Below, piece by piece: positions 27,083-35,134 of a stretch of 64,000 bases of DNA; position 1 is the stretch's first letter; each line of letters opens with the position of its first letter. The notes under the pieces were generated by a model, which ran no database searches, had not been told where the DNA came from, and saw nothing but the letters and a program-made list of their open reading frames with translations. The stretch spans positions 831,501 to 895,500 of the forward strand of contig NZ_CP104467.1 of assembly GCF_025369935.1 (NCBI RefSeq), in the 5' to 3' direction. This stretch comes from Paenibacillus andongensis. GTDB lineage: Bacteria; Bacillota; Bacilli; Paenibacillales; NBRC-103111. A program made the translations under genes and the position numbers.

Positions 27083-27126
27083 AGGAAATATTAATTGTCA
27101 ATCGACAATTGGTATTTCCTTTTTTT
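27083..27126 (+). terminator. Strong intrinsic terminator
   Basis: AGGAAATA-TTAATTGTC pairs with GACAATT-GGTATTTCCT (one two-base mismatch) around a four-base loop, then TTTTTT. No plus-strand gene lies upstream for over 3.9 kb, so it must end a non-coding transcript. Confidence 0.85.
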
Positions 27127-27379
27127 GTTGCATTAGACCGTTAGATTATTTAAAAACCTAAACCAAAGTTGAAGTAGTTTTTTATGCAATTAAGGATTCC
27201 TCTCTATCCCCATTGTGTTTACCTTCATTATTATGTCAGAAATTATCTCCCCCCAATCTATAAAGCAAGATCCTGTAATTATTTCAAACTATTCCTTACA
27301 AAAACTAACTTTACTAACAACATGCCGTTATGATCAGACGGTTTCATTTGTTTTTTATAAAATAATAAATGGTGATGAA

Positions 27380-28264
27380 ATGACCAAAAAAGATAAAAGC
27401 CCAGAAGAAGTAAGAAGAGAACAGTCCTTCCAAACGTGGTTGAAAAGTATTCAATTTACAAAGGCGGGACAAGGTTACATTGAGAAAAATTTAAAAGCTG
27501 TTTATTTTTTTGTTCAAGATTGGCTGTCATATGATGGGTTCATTGATGCTCATGCAGGACTGCAAATGCGGAAATGGCCGGAGGCTAAGATCCTTTTGCG
27601 GGATATTCAGGTTTGTGATTTGTTATTGAAAAAATTAAATTCACATGATCGGATTCATGCCCTAGCTGCATTAAATGGATTCAAATCAGCTAAAGAAATA
27701 GCTGAATTACTTGATAAGCCAGTGACGACAATCAATTCCCTTTTTCAAAAGAACAGTAAACCTAAACGGACAGGATCTGCCCCCGGGCTCATATCATCAT
27801 TGGCAAAATTACTTGATGTCCCTGATGAGTTTTTGCTTTATGATGACATATCTTACTATCGCAACAACTTTAACAATCTTCTTCGTGTTGAAAATACAAT
27901 TAACAGCAATGAAGTATTGACTATTTTTAATTCTAATAAGAAAGAAATAGATTATTATAAAGTTGAGATCGATTTTCCGCTTTCTCTTTCTACTTCATTC
28001 GTTGCAAAGTTGCGTAGTTGGAGGCAATACCGAACTATTGAATTGTATAGTGTTTATGAAATTCCACTAACGCATTACCTTAATACAAAGGATCTTCAAA
28101 TAGATGCGATTGTATATACATCAGCATTATTACGTGGGACCAGTAAAGTAATATTGTACAGAAATTTCTCAAGTAGAAATGATCAGTTAATAGAAGCATT
28201 AAAAGAGATGAGATTAAGAAAGTATACATTTGTAACTGTTTTTAGAGAAAATCTAACAACATGA
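27380..28264 (+). CDS. Helix-turn-helix protein, function unknown
   Basis: About 294 residues from the ATG at 27,380. The frame is open back to a GTG at 27,215, but the extra 55 residues look random and have no ribosome site; GGTGAT lies just before 27,380. The middle (SAKEIAELLDKPVTTINSLFQKN) has the look of a helix-turn-helix, followed by a Lys-rich strand. The C-terminal half (YYKVEIDFPLSLSTSFVAKL onward) has no motif I recognise. It may be a regulator or replication-type protein of the mobile segment. Confidence 0.5.
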   Translation: MTKKDKSPEEVRREQSFQTWLKSIQFTKAGQGYIEKNLKAVYFFVQDWLSYDGFIDAHAGLQMRKWPEAKILLRDIQVCDLLLKKLNSHDRIHALAALNGFKSAKEIAELLDKPVTTINSLFQKNSKPKRTGSAPGLISSLAKLLDVPDEFLLYDDISYYRNNFNNLLRVENTINSNEVLTIFNSNKKEIDYYKVEIDFPLSLSTSFVAKLRSWRQYRTIELYSVYEIPLTHYLNTKDLQIDAIVYTSALLRGTSKVILYRNFSSRNDQLIEALKEMRLRKYTFVTVFRENLTT

Positions 28265-28296
28265 TGTAATTCTGATTTAAGCAATGTAACTAGGGT

Positions 28297-28326
28297 AACC
28301 CTTCCATTAAAAGACTTGGGAGGGTT
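28297..28326 (+). promoter_or_regulatory. Hairpin that covers the ribosome site of the excisionase-like gene
   Basis: AACCCTTCCA (28,297-28,306) pairs with TGGGAGGGTT (28,317-28,326) with one mismatch. The right arm contains GGGAGGG, the ribosome site for the ATG at 28,333. Folding would hide it. Confidence 0.5.
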
Positions 28327-28332
28327 ATTTGC

Positions 28333-28677
28333 ATGGTCAAAATTAGCGAAGCAAGGCGTAAACAGTTGCTTGAATTAATCGAAGAGTGGATGGATAAGCA
28401 AGATGAAGTGGATTTAAGTCAAAGTAGGCTACTATTGAATCAAGAAGAAAAGAAAGCAGCATCGCAAGTAAATATAGATACGATCTCACAAGATTCCTAT
28501 GCGACTAATGAAAAGGCAATGTTTACTGTAAAAGAACTTTCTAGTTATTTGTGTGTTTCTCAGGATTGTATATACGCAATGGTTCGTGAGAAACAGATTC
28601 CATATGTTCGAGTTAGAAGACGTATTTTGTTTCACAGGGACTCGATAGATAGCTGGCTAAAAACAACTGGTTTATGA
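28333..28677 (+). CDS. Excisionase-family MerR-type DNA-binding protein
   Basis: A 114-residue protein. The C-terminal half is a HTH_17/excisionase domain: MFTVKELSSYLCVSQDCIYAMV, then IPYVRVRRRILFHRDSIDSWL (short pieces MFTVKELSSYLC, VRVRRRILFHRDS). Such proteins bend DNA in excision or act as regulators. The N-terminal 60 residues are charged. Its site before the truncated integrase and after the recombinase trio fits a mobile element. Confidence 0.75.
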   Translation: MVKISEARRKQLLELIEEWMDKQDEVDLSQSRLLLNQEEKKAASQVNIDTISQDSYATNEKAMFTVKELSSYLCVSQDCIYAMVREKQIPYVRVRRRILFHRDSIDSWLKTTGL

Positions 28678-28757
28678 TCTACCACAATTGAATAGAACTA
28701 TAATTTCTGGAAAAACTAAAAGATAGAATTATAATTTTATTATGGGAGAGGATAACT

Positions 28758-29270
28758 ATGAGTGTTGAAAGGTCAAGAAATGAAGTTTGGTCACTAGAAC
28801 AAGATACTTTCTTACTTAATTCTGTTTTGAGACATTTAGCTGGGGGTAGTAATCAAAAGCGTGCTTTCGAGGAGGCAGCTCATGAAATAGGTCGGACCCC
28901 TGGTGCATGTGCTTTTCGATTTAACTCTGTTTTAAGACAACGACATAATGAAGAAATACGGATTGCAAAGCAGAAAATAAATAAACTATCAGAAGGAACT
29001 ATCATTCCATTGCAACAATTTATTAATAAAAATGAATCCGTTAAAAATTTGAATTGGGAACAAGTGTTGAGTTTTCTTAATGCGCATATACTCGAAGAGA
29101 ATTTAATGGAACAAAGATACATTGACATTCAAAAACAGTTAAACGACACATTGGAGGAAAATAGAATTTTGAAACTAGAACTAGAGTACTTTAAAGAAGT
29201 TCGAAAGAAAATAGAGCTATTTGGTGTAAACATAAATAAGATGATGGATATTTTCAATCAACCTCTCTAA
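28758..29270 (+). CDS. RsfA-like Myb/SANT-domain regulator
   Basis: A 170-residue protein. The first 60 residues (VWSLEQDTFLLNSVLRHLAGG, KRAFEEAAHEIGRTPGACAFRFNSVLR) are a Myb-like DNA-binding domain as in RsfA, the prespore regulator of Bacillus, and related proteins. The rest is a predicted coiled coil (IQKQLNDTLEENRILKLELEYF). Genes of this kind are often found on plasmids and prophages of spore-formers. GGGAGAGGATAACT precedes the ATG. Confidence 0.7.
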   Translation: MSVERSRNEVWSLEQDTFLLNSVLRHLAGGSNQKRAFEEAAHEIGRTPGACAFRFNSVLRQRHNEEIRIAKQKINKLSEGTIIPLQQFINKNESVKNLNWEQVLSFLNAHILEENLMEQRYIDIQKQLNDTLEENRILKLELEYFKEVRKKIELFGVNINKMMDIFNQPL

Positions 29271-29330
29271 GCTAATTTGACATATCCAAAGTTAAAGACA
29301 TAACTCAAATAGAAAGGTTAGGTCGATGAT

Positions 29331-29960
29331 ATGAACATACATACTGATGGATTGACGTGGTTTTTTACTTTAAATGAAGAATTTAATGATTGGAGCAATG
29401 TGGGTAAAATAAAGGTTTCCGGTTTTACTTCAAGGGATGAGGCGGAAAAGGCGTATCATTCTTTTTCGGCTCTTATGAGATATAAAAAATATTTTGAAAG
29501 TCCACATGAGGTAAGTCGTGAGAAAGATTTTGACAAGCCATTACCCAAGAAGGAAGATATCGATAAATTATTGTCAATAATAAAATCACAGAATATATCA
29601 CTATATCTAATATTTTCTCTTGTAATGCATTATGGATTGAGATTGGGGGAGATTCCAAGCCTCCGATGGAAAGATATTAACTTTTCCGAATCAGTGATTA
29701 ATGTTCAACATAGGAAATCGCTTAGAATTACAACAATCAAAGTAAGTTCAAGGCTGCTACAAGAGTTGAAAAACTATTCTTATGGTCGTATTAAGGAAAG
29801 CTCAGATAACGATTTGATATTTTTCACAACTAAAGGGGATCCTTATAATTTTGAGGGGTTAAGGAGAATGTTAGGGAGGTTTTTGAGAAAGTCAAACCTA
29901 GATCATTTGAATTTTCATCATTTAAGGCTTATACATAAAAATGTTACATTGGATGACTAA
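29331..29960 (+). pseudogene. Truncated tyrosine integrase
   Basis: A 209-residue remnant. The core-binding region and first catalytic Arg (HYGLRLGEIPSLRW near residue 102) are present, and HHLRLIHK near 198 gives the HxxR motif, but the frame stops at 29,960 before the second His and the nucleophilic Tyr. It therefore cannot cut DNA. No continuation in another frame was found within the next bases, so the loss is likely a deletion, not a single frameshift. Confidence 0.7.
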
Positions 29961-30009
29961 GTTACCTGAATAAATAGAATAAACGGATTTTAACTTTTTT
30001 ACAGATGCG

Positions 30010-30039
30010 GCCCACACTCCTTGCTGATGGGCTTTTTTT
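30010..30039 (+). terminator. Intrinsic terminator after the integrase remnant
   Basis: GCCCA (30,010-30,014) pairs with TGGGC (30,028-30,032), followed by TTTTTTT. Confidence 0.75.
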
Positions 30040-30062
30040 GTTTACATTTTTACTGTGAAACG

Positions 30063-30099
30063 GTGCATTTTTTATAATACAATTAATAAAAAAATGCAC
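30063..30099. repeat. Imperfect inverted repeat upstream of the retron cassette
   Basis: GTGCATTTTTTA and TAAAAAAATGCAC lie around an A/T-rich 12-base centre. With the terminator before it and the promoter-like element after it, it could mark the edge of the cassette. The 30,040-30,348 stretch has no gene. Confidence 0.4.
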
Positions 30100-30132
30100 T
30101 GAAATTGGATGGATTGATTATAAGATATCAAT

Positions 30133-30160
30133 TTGGTGATAAAGTGGTATTAAATATGGT
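30133..30160 (+). promoter_or_regulatory. Promoter-like element upstream of the PRTase gene
   Basis: TTGGTG (30,133-30,138), 16 bases, TATGGT (30,155-30,160). The surrounding bases from about 30,113 to 30,176 are similar to 33,011-33,076, which lies before the ATPase gene. Confidence 0.5.
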
Positions 30161-30242
30161 CTAATATTAACTATACGAGTAGGATTCCCTAATACGACGG
30201 CAGGTTTTGGTTTGCTATATATACATGGGATTTTAAAGTGCG

Positions 30243-30267
30243 AATTTTAGAGAGTATCTCTAAAATT
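30243..30267 (+). promoter_or_regulatory. Perfect 11-bp hairpin in the leader of the PRTase gene
   Basis: AATTTTAGAGA, GTA, TCTCTAAAATT. It lies in the 5' leader, about 80 bases before the start, without a T run. It may stabilise the RNA or bind a protein. Confidence 0.5.
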
Positions 30268-30348
30268 GATTTACCCCGTACTATTCCCTTATTTTTGAAA
30301 ACAAGTATAATCGGTTTATATGACAAATAATTTAAAGAAGAGCGAGTA

Positions 30349-31224
30349 ATGAATCCCAATAAGAAAAACATAAAACCTGGTGCGATATTAAAATTAAAAA
30401 CTGTCTTTCAAAAGCATGCTTGGGTGGTTGAAGATAATTCTCTTAATGAGGCCAGTTTATTTAATCGGTTCTGTTCTATTTTAGGGGAATTAGACGAAGA
30501 GCAACAAGAATTTATTATTGAACTTACCAATCGTTTCGTATGGCTTAGATTTGAAAACTATTACAAACATTTTGATTTTATTTTTCAAAATATATTGCAA
30601 AGTCAGACGTTTAGCTTGAATAATATTACAAACATATACTTTGCGCCTTTAATTTTACCTGAGGACAAGGGGAAGACTAAAAGTTCTACTATGGTGTTGT
30701 ATATGCTTAAAGGTAACAACACTCTCCGATACAATGCTACATACGCACAGAAATTGTGTAAATACTTTGAAGATCTTGATTTTGATGCTGATTTGGTCAA
30801 TAAGCAACACAGTATTTTATTTTTAGTAGATGATTTCATAGGTACAGGGGAAACAGCTAGTACTGCAATAAACTATTTAGTTAATACAACTGGAGTTCAA
30901 CAAAATAAAATTGTTGTTCTATCCATAGCTGCTATGAAACATGGTCTTGAAGAAGTCTCAAACATGGGTATAAAAGTTTTTACAGCTTTTGAATATGATA
31001 AGGGCATAAGTAATTATTATCCTAGTCACGAAGCAGCTGAAAAGTTGTTTCTTATGAAATCTATAGAGAATAAACTATCTCCTAAAGTTGTAAAAATAAA
31101 CGAAAATGAAAGACTAGGGTATAGAGGCTCAGAAGCGTTAATTACTCTAATACGTACACCGAATAATACGTTTCCAGTTTTTTGGAAGCAAAACAAGAAA
31201 AGAATTGCTCCATTTCCGAGGTGA
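30349..31224 (+). CDS. Retron-associated phosphoribosyltransferase-like protein
   Basis: A 291-residue protein. LFLVDDFIGTGETAST near residue 160 is the PRPP-binding loop of the phosphoribosyltransferase fold (hydrophobic strand, two acids, small-residue turn). The upstream part is helical (FNRFCSILGELDEEQQEFII). This type of PRTase is known from defence islands and in some retrons. It overlaps the next gene by 20 bases. It could act as sensor, regulator or effector of the retron; I cannot tell which. It heads a co-directional cassette reaching to 36,321. Confidence 0.75.
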   Translation: MNPNKKNIKPGAILKLKTVFQKHAWVVEDNSLNEASLFNRFCSILGELDEEQQEFIIELTNRFVWLRFENYYKHFDFIFQNILQSQTFSLNNITNIYFAPLILPEDKGKTKSSTMVLYMLKGNNTLRYNATYAQKLCKYFEDLDFDADLVNKQHSILFLVDDFIGTGETASTAINYLVNTTGVQQNKIVVLSIAAMKHGLEEVSNMGIKVFTAFEYDKGISNYYPSHEAAEKLFLMKSIENKLSPKVVKINENERLGYRGSEALITLIRTPNNTFPVFWKQNKKRIAPFPR

Positions 31225-31558
31225 ACAAGTGCAAAGTCAACAATGGAAAAGTGAACATTTACTATTATTGCTCCATATTATCAAGAATAATGGCAATGTA
31301 GAAAACCTAAGGAATCATGGATTGGATTATTCACAAATTGCAAATATGCTTAGTAATGCTATAAATGATAATTTAGCCAAGTACGATGACATAGAATTCT
31401 CATTGACAGAAGAGGGGGCACGAAAGTTTGAGGAGCTTAACAAACTACTGAATAGAAAAGCCTATGAGGCAATGATTAGTCCACAAACTGAGTACAGAAT
31501 GGACAAGGTTGATAAATATGAGATATACTTACCTAAAGATATTAAAAACCTTATATAG
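31205..31558 (+). CDS. Small winged-helix-like retron partner
   Basis: A 117-residue protein overlapping the PRTase gene by 20 bases. WKSEHLLLLLHIIKNNGNVENL, YSQIANMLSNAI, IEFSLTEEGARKFEEL have the helix and wing spacing of a winged helix. The stop codon (31,556-31,558) is also the first three bases of the retron RNA repeat a1. A start a little downstream (GTGCAAAGTCAAC near 31,228) is possible: GAGGTGAA precedes it, and then the overlap with the PRTase would nearly vanish. Function is inferred from position. Confidence 0.6.
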   Translation: MLHFRGEQVQSQQWKSEHLLLLLHIIKNNGNVENLRNHGLDYSQIANMLSNAINDNLAKYDDIEFSLTEEGARKFEELNKLLNRKAYEAMISPQTEYRMDKVDKYEIYLPKDIKNLI

Positions 31559-31724
31559 CTCCTATTAGATGCATTGTGGGTTTTATACCACGAGTTTGGC
31601 GAGTCGCCAAGCTAAGAAGGACCTTGCTTTCGAGCCTAAAGGGCCGGTAAACTCTTCTCTCCGTCGGAGACTACGTTACGAGTTTTGAAGATATTTAATA
31701 TTTTAGATTGGGTAATAGGAGCTA
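31556..31724 (+). ncRNA. Retron msr-msd RNA
   Basis: A perfect 12-bp inverted repeat, TAGCTCCTATTA (a1, 31,556-31,567) and TAATAGGAGCTA (a2, 31,713-31,724), brackets about 145 bases directly upstream of the reverse transcriptase. The stem can extend by four more pairs past one bulged base. The priming guanosine is probably at 31,568, right after a1. The msr part has two stem-loops: GTGG/CCAC (31,576-31,579 with 31,588-31,591) and GTTTGGCG/CGCCAAGC (31,594-31,601 with 31,605-31,612). The msd part has a hairpin TCTCC/GGAGA at 31,658-31,670. This is the standard layout of a retron RNA template, so the call does not depend on the family name. Confidence 0.88.
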
Positions 31725-31740
31725 ATATAAGGTGGAACAC

Positions 31741-32811
31741 ATGAATTGGGAAATGTATAAAGATAAGTTTTATTACCTTGCAAAATTCTCTGGTAAAGAT
31801 GAATTATACATACAAACTTGTTTAAGTTATGCAGAGAAATTGTTTAGACAAGGTCTCCCAGTCATATACGATCTAGAGCATCTCTCAATGTTAGTTGGTT
31901 ATAAAGAATCGTATATTTTAAAGGTATGTAATAGTCAAAGTTATTTCTATAGGACATTCAAGATACCGAAAAAAGTTAAAGGTGAATATAGAGAGATCTC
32001 AGAGCCATTGCCTAATTTGAAAAATATACAACACTGGATTTTAAACGGAATTTTATATAACCTTTCGCCAAACCCTCACGCAAAAGCATATAGGCGTGGC
32101 TATTTTATAAAGGATAATGCAAAGTATCACCGCAATCAAAAAACAGTCTTAACTATTGATATAAAAGATTACTTTGTATCAATCGGTTTTAAAAAGGTAC
32201 TTAATTTATTTATGAAAATTGGTTACTGCAAATCAGTAGCAGTAGCGTTAACAAATCTGTGTATTTTAAATAATGGACTCCCACAAGGAGCACCTACAAG
32301 TGCTATGCTATCTAACCTAACGACTATAACGTTAGATGAAAAGATCTCTTACTATACTTCTCGACGTAAAATTAGATATACACGTTATGCTGATGATATG
32401 ACCTTTTCTGGTGATTTAAATGAAGATAAGGTCATTAAATTTATTAATGAGGTACTACGTTCGGAAGAATTTGTGGTTAATGAACAAAAAACAAGAACGA
32501 GACATCGTAATCAACAACAGGAAGTAACAGGAATTGTAGTTAATGAGAAGCTTCAAGTGTCGAGAGGCTATCGCAAGTCACTTAGGCAGGTCATGTATTA
32601 CATAAAGAAATATGGACTTGAGAGTCATTTGCGTCATACGTTCGAATTTGAAACTAATAAACGACATTATGTTTATCAGTTACTTGGCAAGGCAAATTTC
32701 ATTTTAAGTATCAATCCCAATGATGTAGAAGTGAAAGAATATTATAATTATCTTAAAGAATTATTGGAAATACTTAAGGATAATTATGATGGCGATAAAA
32801 TTCTTAGCTAA
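31741..32811 (+). CDS. Retron reverse transcriptase
   Basis: A 356-residue reverse transcriptase. Retron hallmarks are all present: NAKYH (NAxxH, region X) near residue 126, TIDIKDYF with the first catalytic Asp just after it, LPQGAPTSAMLSN near 180, YTRYADDMTFSG with the YADD active site near 216, and EVTGIVVN (VTG, region Y) near 261. It makes a branched RNA-DNA molecule from the RNA just upstream. A GTG at 31,732 is in frame, but AAGGTGG precedes the ATG at 31,741 at good distance. Only 16 bases separate the RNA repeat from the start. Confidence 0.95.
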   Translation: MNWEMYKDKFYYLAKFSGKDELYIQTCLSYAEKLFRQGLPVIYDLEHLSMLVGYKESYILKVCNSQSYFYRTFKIPKKVKGEYREISEPLPNLKNIQHWILNGILYNLSPNPHAKAYRRGYFIKDNAKYHRNQKTVLTIDIKDYFVSIGFKKVLNLFMKIGYCKSVAVALTNLCILNNGLPQGAPTSAMLSNLTTITLDEKISYYTSRRKIRYTRYADDMTFSGDLNEDKVIKFINEVLRSEEFVVNEQKTRTRHRNQQQEVTGIVVNEKLQVSRGYRKSLRQVMYYIKKYGLESHLRHTFEFETNKRHYVYQLLGKANFILSINPNDVEVKEYYNYLKELLEILKDNYDGDKILS

Positions 32812-33010
32812 CCCTTTTCAATTACAACCTCAAAAAAATAATATACAAAAATTTATTATTGAGCGATTCATACTGCCTAACTCAAGACTACTGGGAAGTC
32901 ATCCAACTTCTCCTGCAATCTCTCAAAAAGCTAATGGCTCCCGTGAAACGGTGTATATTTATGCTTTACAATAATAAAGTTCACACCATTTCTCAATAGA
33001 TTGTCGGTCT

Positions 33011-33076
33011 GAAAATTATTGATAATATCACTTGATGATAAAATGGTGTTTATGTATAGTCTTATATACACTATTA
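33011..33076 (+). promoter_or_regulatory. Second copy of the cassette's promoter-like element
   Basis: TTGATG (33,032-33,037), 17 bases, TATAGT (33,055-33,060). The surrounding 60 bases are similar to those before the PRTase gene, including ATATCA, TGATAAA, TGGT and GTCT blocks in the same order. Transcription would start near 33,066. Confidence 0.55.
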
Positions 33077-33098
33077 TTAAGTAAACGAAGTAGACCTA

Positions 33099-33133
33099 AG
33101 CAGCACTTGAGTATTTCAAGGTGCTGCTTTTTA
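33099..33133 (+). terminator. Intrinsic terminator between promoter and ATPase gene
   Basis: AGCAGCAC-TTGA pairs with TCAA-G-GTGCTGCT, one bulged G, then TTTTT. It lies after the second promoter-like element and before the ATPase start at 33,248. It could end a short RNA of about 65 nt or act as an attenuator. Confidence 0.8.
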
Positions 33134-33247
33134 TTATGGAGGGTAATGTAAAATATTCTAGAAATATAAGGGTGCAGGATATAATCGTTGTTTTCTTACA
33201 GATCTTTAATTAATACTTTTATCACAAAACGTATGAGGTGCCTAAAA

Positions 33248-35134
33248 TTGATACTTAACTTTATATGGATTGACCAGTTCAAAGGAATTAAGGAACAGGG
33301 ACTAAATCTTAATAGTCAAATTAAGATTGACTTTGATAAAGTTCGTGGAAATCTAAATATTACCAATAATACCCTATACATACCAAATTTCTTCTCTGTT
33401 AATAACTTGGAAAACTCTAGGTATAGTCAATTAGCAAAAATAGAAAACATATGTGCGATTGTCGGTGAAAATGGTACTGGAAAGACCACTATACTTGACT
33501 ATATTAAGATGATTTTTTCATCCGAATATTACAATACCAAAGGTATATTGGTTTTGGAATTTCTTTTTGACAATGAATTAAGAAAGTGCATCTTTCATCA
33601 TAAAGATATACAAATAAAATCAGGAAACTACAAAGAATATGGATTTAACCTTTACACATATGAACAAGCTAGAGAGCTTTTTTCTTTTATTGAGAAAGAT
33701 ACTTCAATTATTTACTTTTCTAATATTTTTGATTCAAAAAGAGAAGTTGAGGGAGGATGCCTAATTAATTTATCAACAAATTATTTATTAATAAATCAAA
33801 ATGGTTTTAGTGATAACGTAACGTTGTACAGAACCAAGGAGATAGAATGGCAGGTGAATTTTTTCGTTAGAGCAGGTTCACTGTTAAGATCTAAAGTTCC
33901 TTTTAATGCACCAGATTTCTTAACAATAAACTTTATTGACAGTGGTTGGTATAAGGAAAATACTTTGTTCAATATAAGTCGGGAACCACTAATTCCACAA
34001 TTATTCTCAAAATTTGTTGATAATCTAAATAACGATTTTAACTTAGAGCAGTTCCCAAAACAATTAGCCTTTGCCACGCTTAGGCACATATATGTTGAAC
34101 TTATTAGGTCTGATTTGGAGGAGAAACTTCACAACGTACTAGCAGAAGCAGCAAAAAACTTTAAACCAGGTCCGAGTAGAAATAATGCTGAAATTGTTTT
34201 TGATTTTCTTAAATCATTCGAAAACCATCTTGGTTCACTTCATAAACAATATAGAAGTACAGAAACAGAGACCAAAAAATTACTATCATTAATTCAGGGA
34301 TTAAACAAGTTCATATACTCAATCTTAAAGGCTCATAAATCTGGTGAAATAAGCATTGATAGAAATGGTTCTGTCAAAATTGCACTCAAAGAAGCTATTC
34401 TTGCTGATCTCCTAAGAAATTACGGTAAGTCTGTAAGTGTTGACGAATACCTTACTTTCGATTGGCGAGAATTAAGCTCAGGCCAAAAAGCATATTTAAC
34501 CATTTTCTCTCGTTTCTACAATATCATAAACAGAAGGGGGAATATCCTAGGGGGGAATGTGTTGATTTTGCTAGATGAAGCAGAAGTATACCTTCATCCG
34601 CAATGGCAAAAGGAATTATTGCGGAACATAATAGACTTTTTTTCTATTGCGTTTAGAAAGAGAAATTCAAACAAACAGAAAAGACTACAAATTATTATGA
34701 CTTCAAATTCACCATTTATCGTATCGGACCTACCAAATACCAACATTATTTTCTTAAAAGATAATAATGGTGAAACGGTTGTATCTTACGGATTAGATGA
34801 ATTACCTCAAACATTTGCATCAAATATTAATGGTTTACTAGCCCATACTTTTTTCTTGAAAGATGGGGTTATAGGTAGCTTTGCAAAGGATAAAATAAAT
34901 GAAATTATTCATCTTCTTATAAATGGGACCGATGCTGAGATAAAAATAAAGAAAAATTTCATTGACAAGTCAATACGAATAATTGGAGAACCACTAATCA
35001 AAAATAAACTTTTTCAGATGCTTGAAGAACGTATGGTTATTGATTTAATGGGTATTAGAGGAGAAATCAATTCTCTTGAAAAGGACTTAGCTCTAATACA
35101 AGAACGACTAAAAAAGATTGAGGGCAATCAATGA
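33248..35134 (+). CDS. PtuA-like ATPase of the retron cassette
   Basis: A 628-residue ABC/SMC-like ATPase of the overcoming-lysogenisation/AAA_21 group: Walker A VGENGTGKTTILDY near residue 72, signature-like ELSSGQKAYLTIFSRF near 406, Walker B VLILLDEAEVYLHPQW near 437, and TSNSPFIVSDL near 485. PtuA of Septu and the matching ATPase of Ec78-type retrons have this order. Start: the frame is open from 33,188, but GAGGTG at 33,235-33,240 fits a TTG at 33,248 giving MILNFIWIDQFKGI, the usual N-terminus. An ATG at 33,233 is the alternative. The end overlaps the HNH gene by four bases (ATGA). It probably senses damage to the retron DNA and licenses the nuclease. Confidence 0.85.
   Translation: MILNFIWIDQFKGIKEQGLNLNSQIKIDFDKVRGNLNITNNTLYIPNFFSVNNLENSRYSQLAKIENICAIVGENGTGKTTILDYIKMIFSSEYYNTKGILVLEFLFDNELRKCIFHHKDIQIKSGNYKEYGFNLYTYEQARELFSFIEKDTSIIYFSNIFDSKREVEGGCLINLSTNYLLINQNGFSDNVTLYRTKEIEWQVNFFVRAGSLLRSKVPFNAPDFLTINFIDSGWYKENTLFNISREPLIPQLFSKFVDNLNNDFNLEQFPKQLAFATLRHIYVELIRSDLEEKLHNVLAEAAKNFKPGPSRNNAEIVFDFLKSFENHLGSLHKQYRSTETETKKLLSLIQGLNKFIYSILKAHKSGEISIDRNGSVKIALKEAILADLLRNYGKSVSVDEYLTFDWRELSSGQKAYLTIFSRFYNIINRRGNILGGNVLILLDEAEVYLHPQWQKELLRNIIDFFSIAFRKRNSNKQKRLQIIMTSNSPFIVSDLPNTNIIFLKDNNGETVVSYGLDELPQTFASNINGLLAHTFFLKDGVIGSFAKDKINEIIHLLINGTDAEIKIKKNFIDKSIRIIGEPLIKNKLFQMLEERMVIDLMGIRGEINSLEKDLALIQERLKKIEGNQ

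Larger units (their letters stand above)
26797..27126 (+). ncRNA. Candidate structured non-coding RNA, about 330 nt
   Basis: The stretch lies between a good plus-strand promoter and a strong terminator and holds no credible gene. Several local stems are visible: CCAC/GTGG (26,829-26,841), ATGATC/GATCAT (26,869-26,892), AGGC/GCCT (26,927-26,940) and TTGATAAA/TTTATCAA (26,997-27,018). The only ORF with any length, 26,946-27,035, encodes 29 mostly hydrophobic residues and lacks a ribosome site. It is divergent from the recombinase trio. It could be a small RNA, the end of the mobile element, or a leader of the next gene. I do not recognise a known RNA family. Confidence 0.4.

Noticed and set aside
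27215-27379. N-terminal extension of the HTH protein
   Set aside because: Open frame, but starts at GTG without ribosome site and the residues look random.
32786-32974. 62-codon ORF after the reverse transcriptase
   Set aside because: It overlaps the RT end in another frame, has no ribosome site and no protein-like conservation.
33136-33213. 25-codon ORF in the ATPase leader
   Set aside because: It has no spaced ribosome site and is likely chance in A/T-rich DNA.
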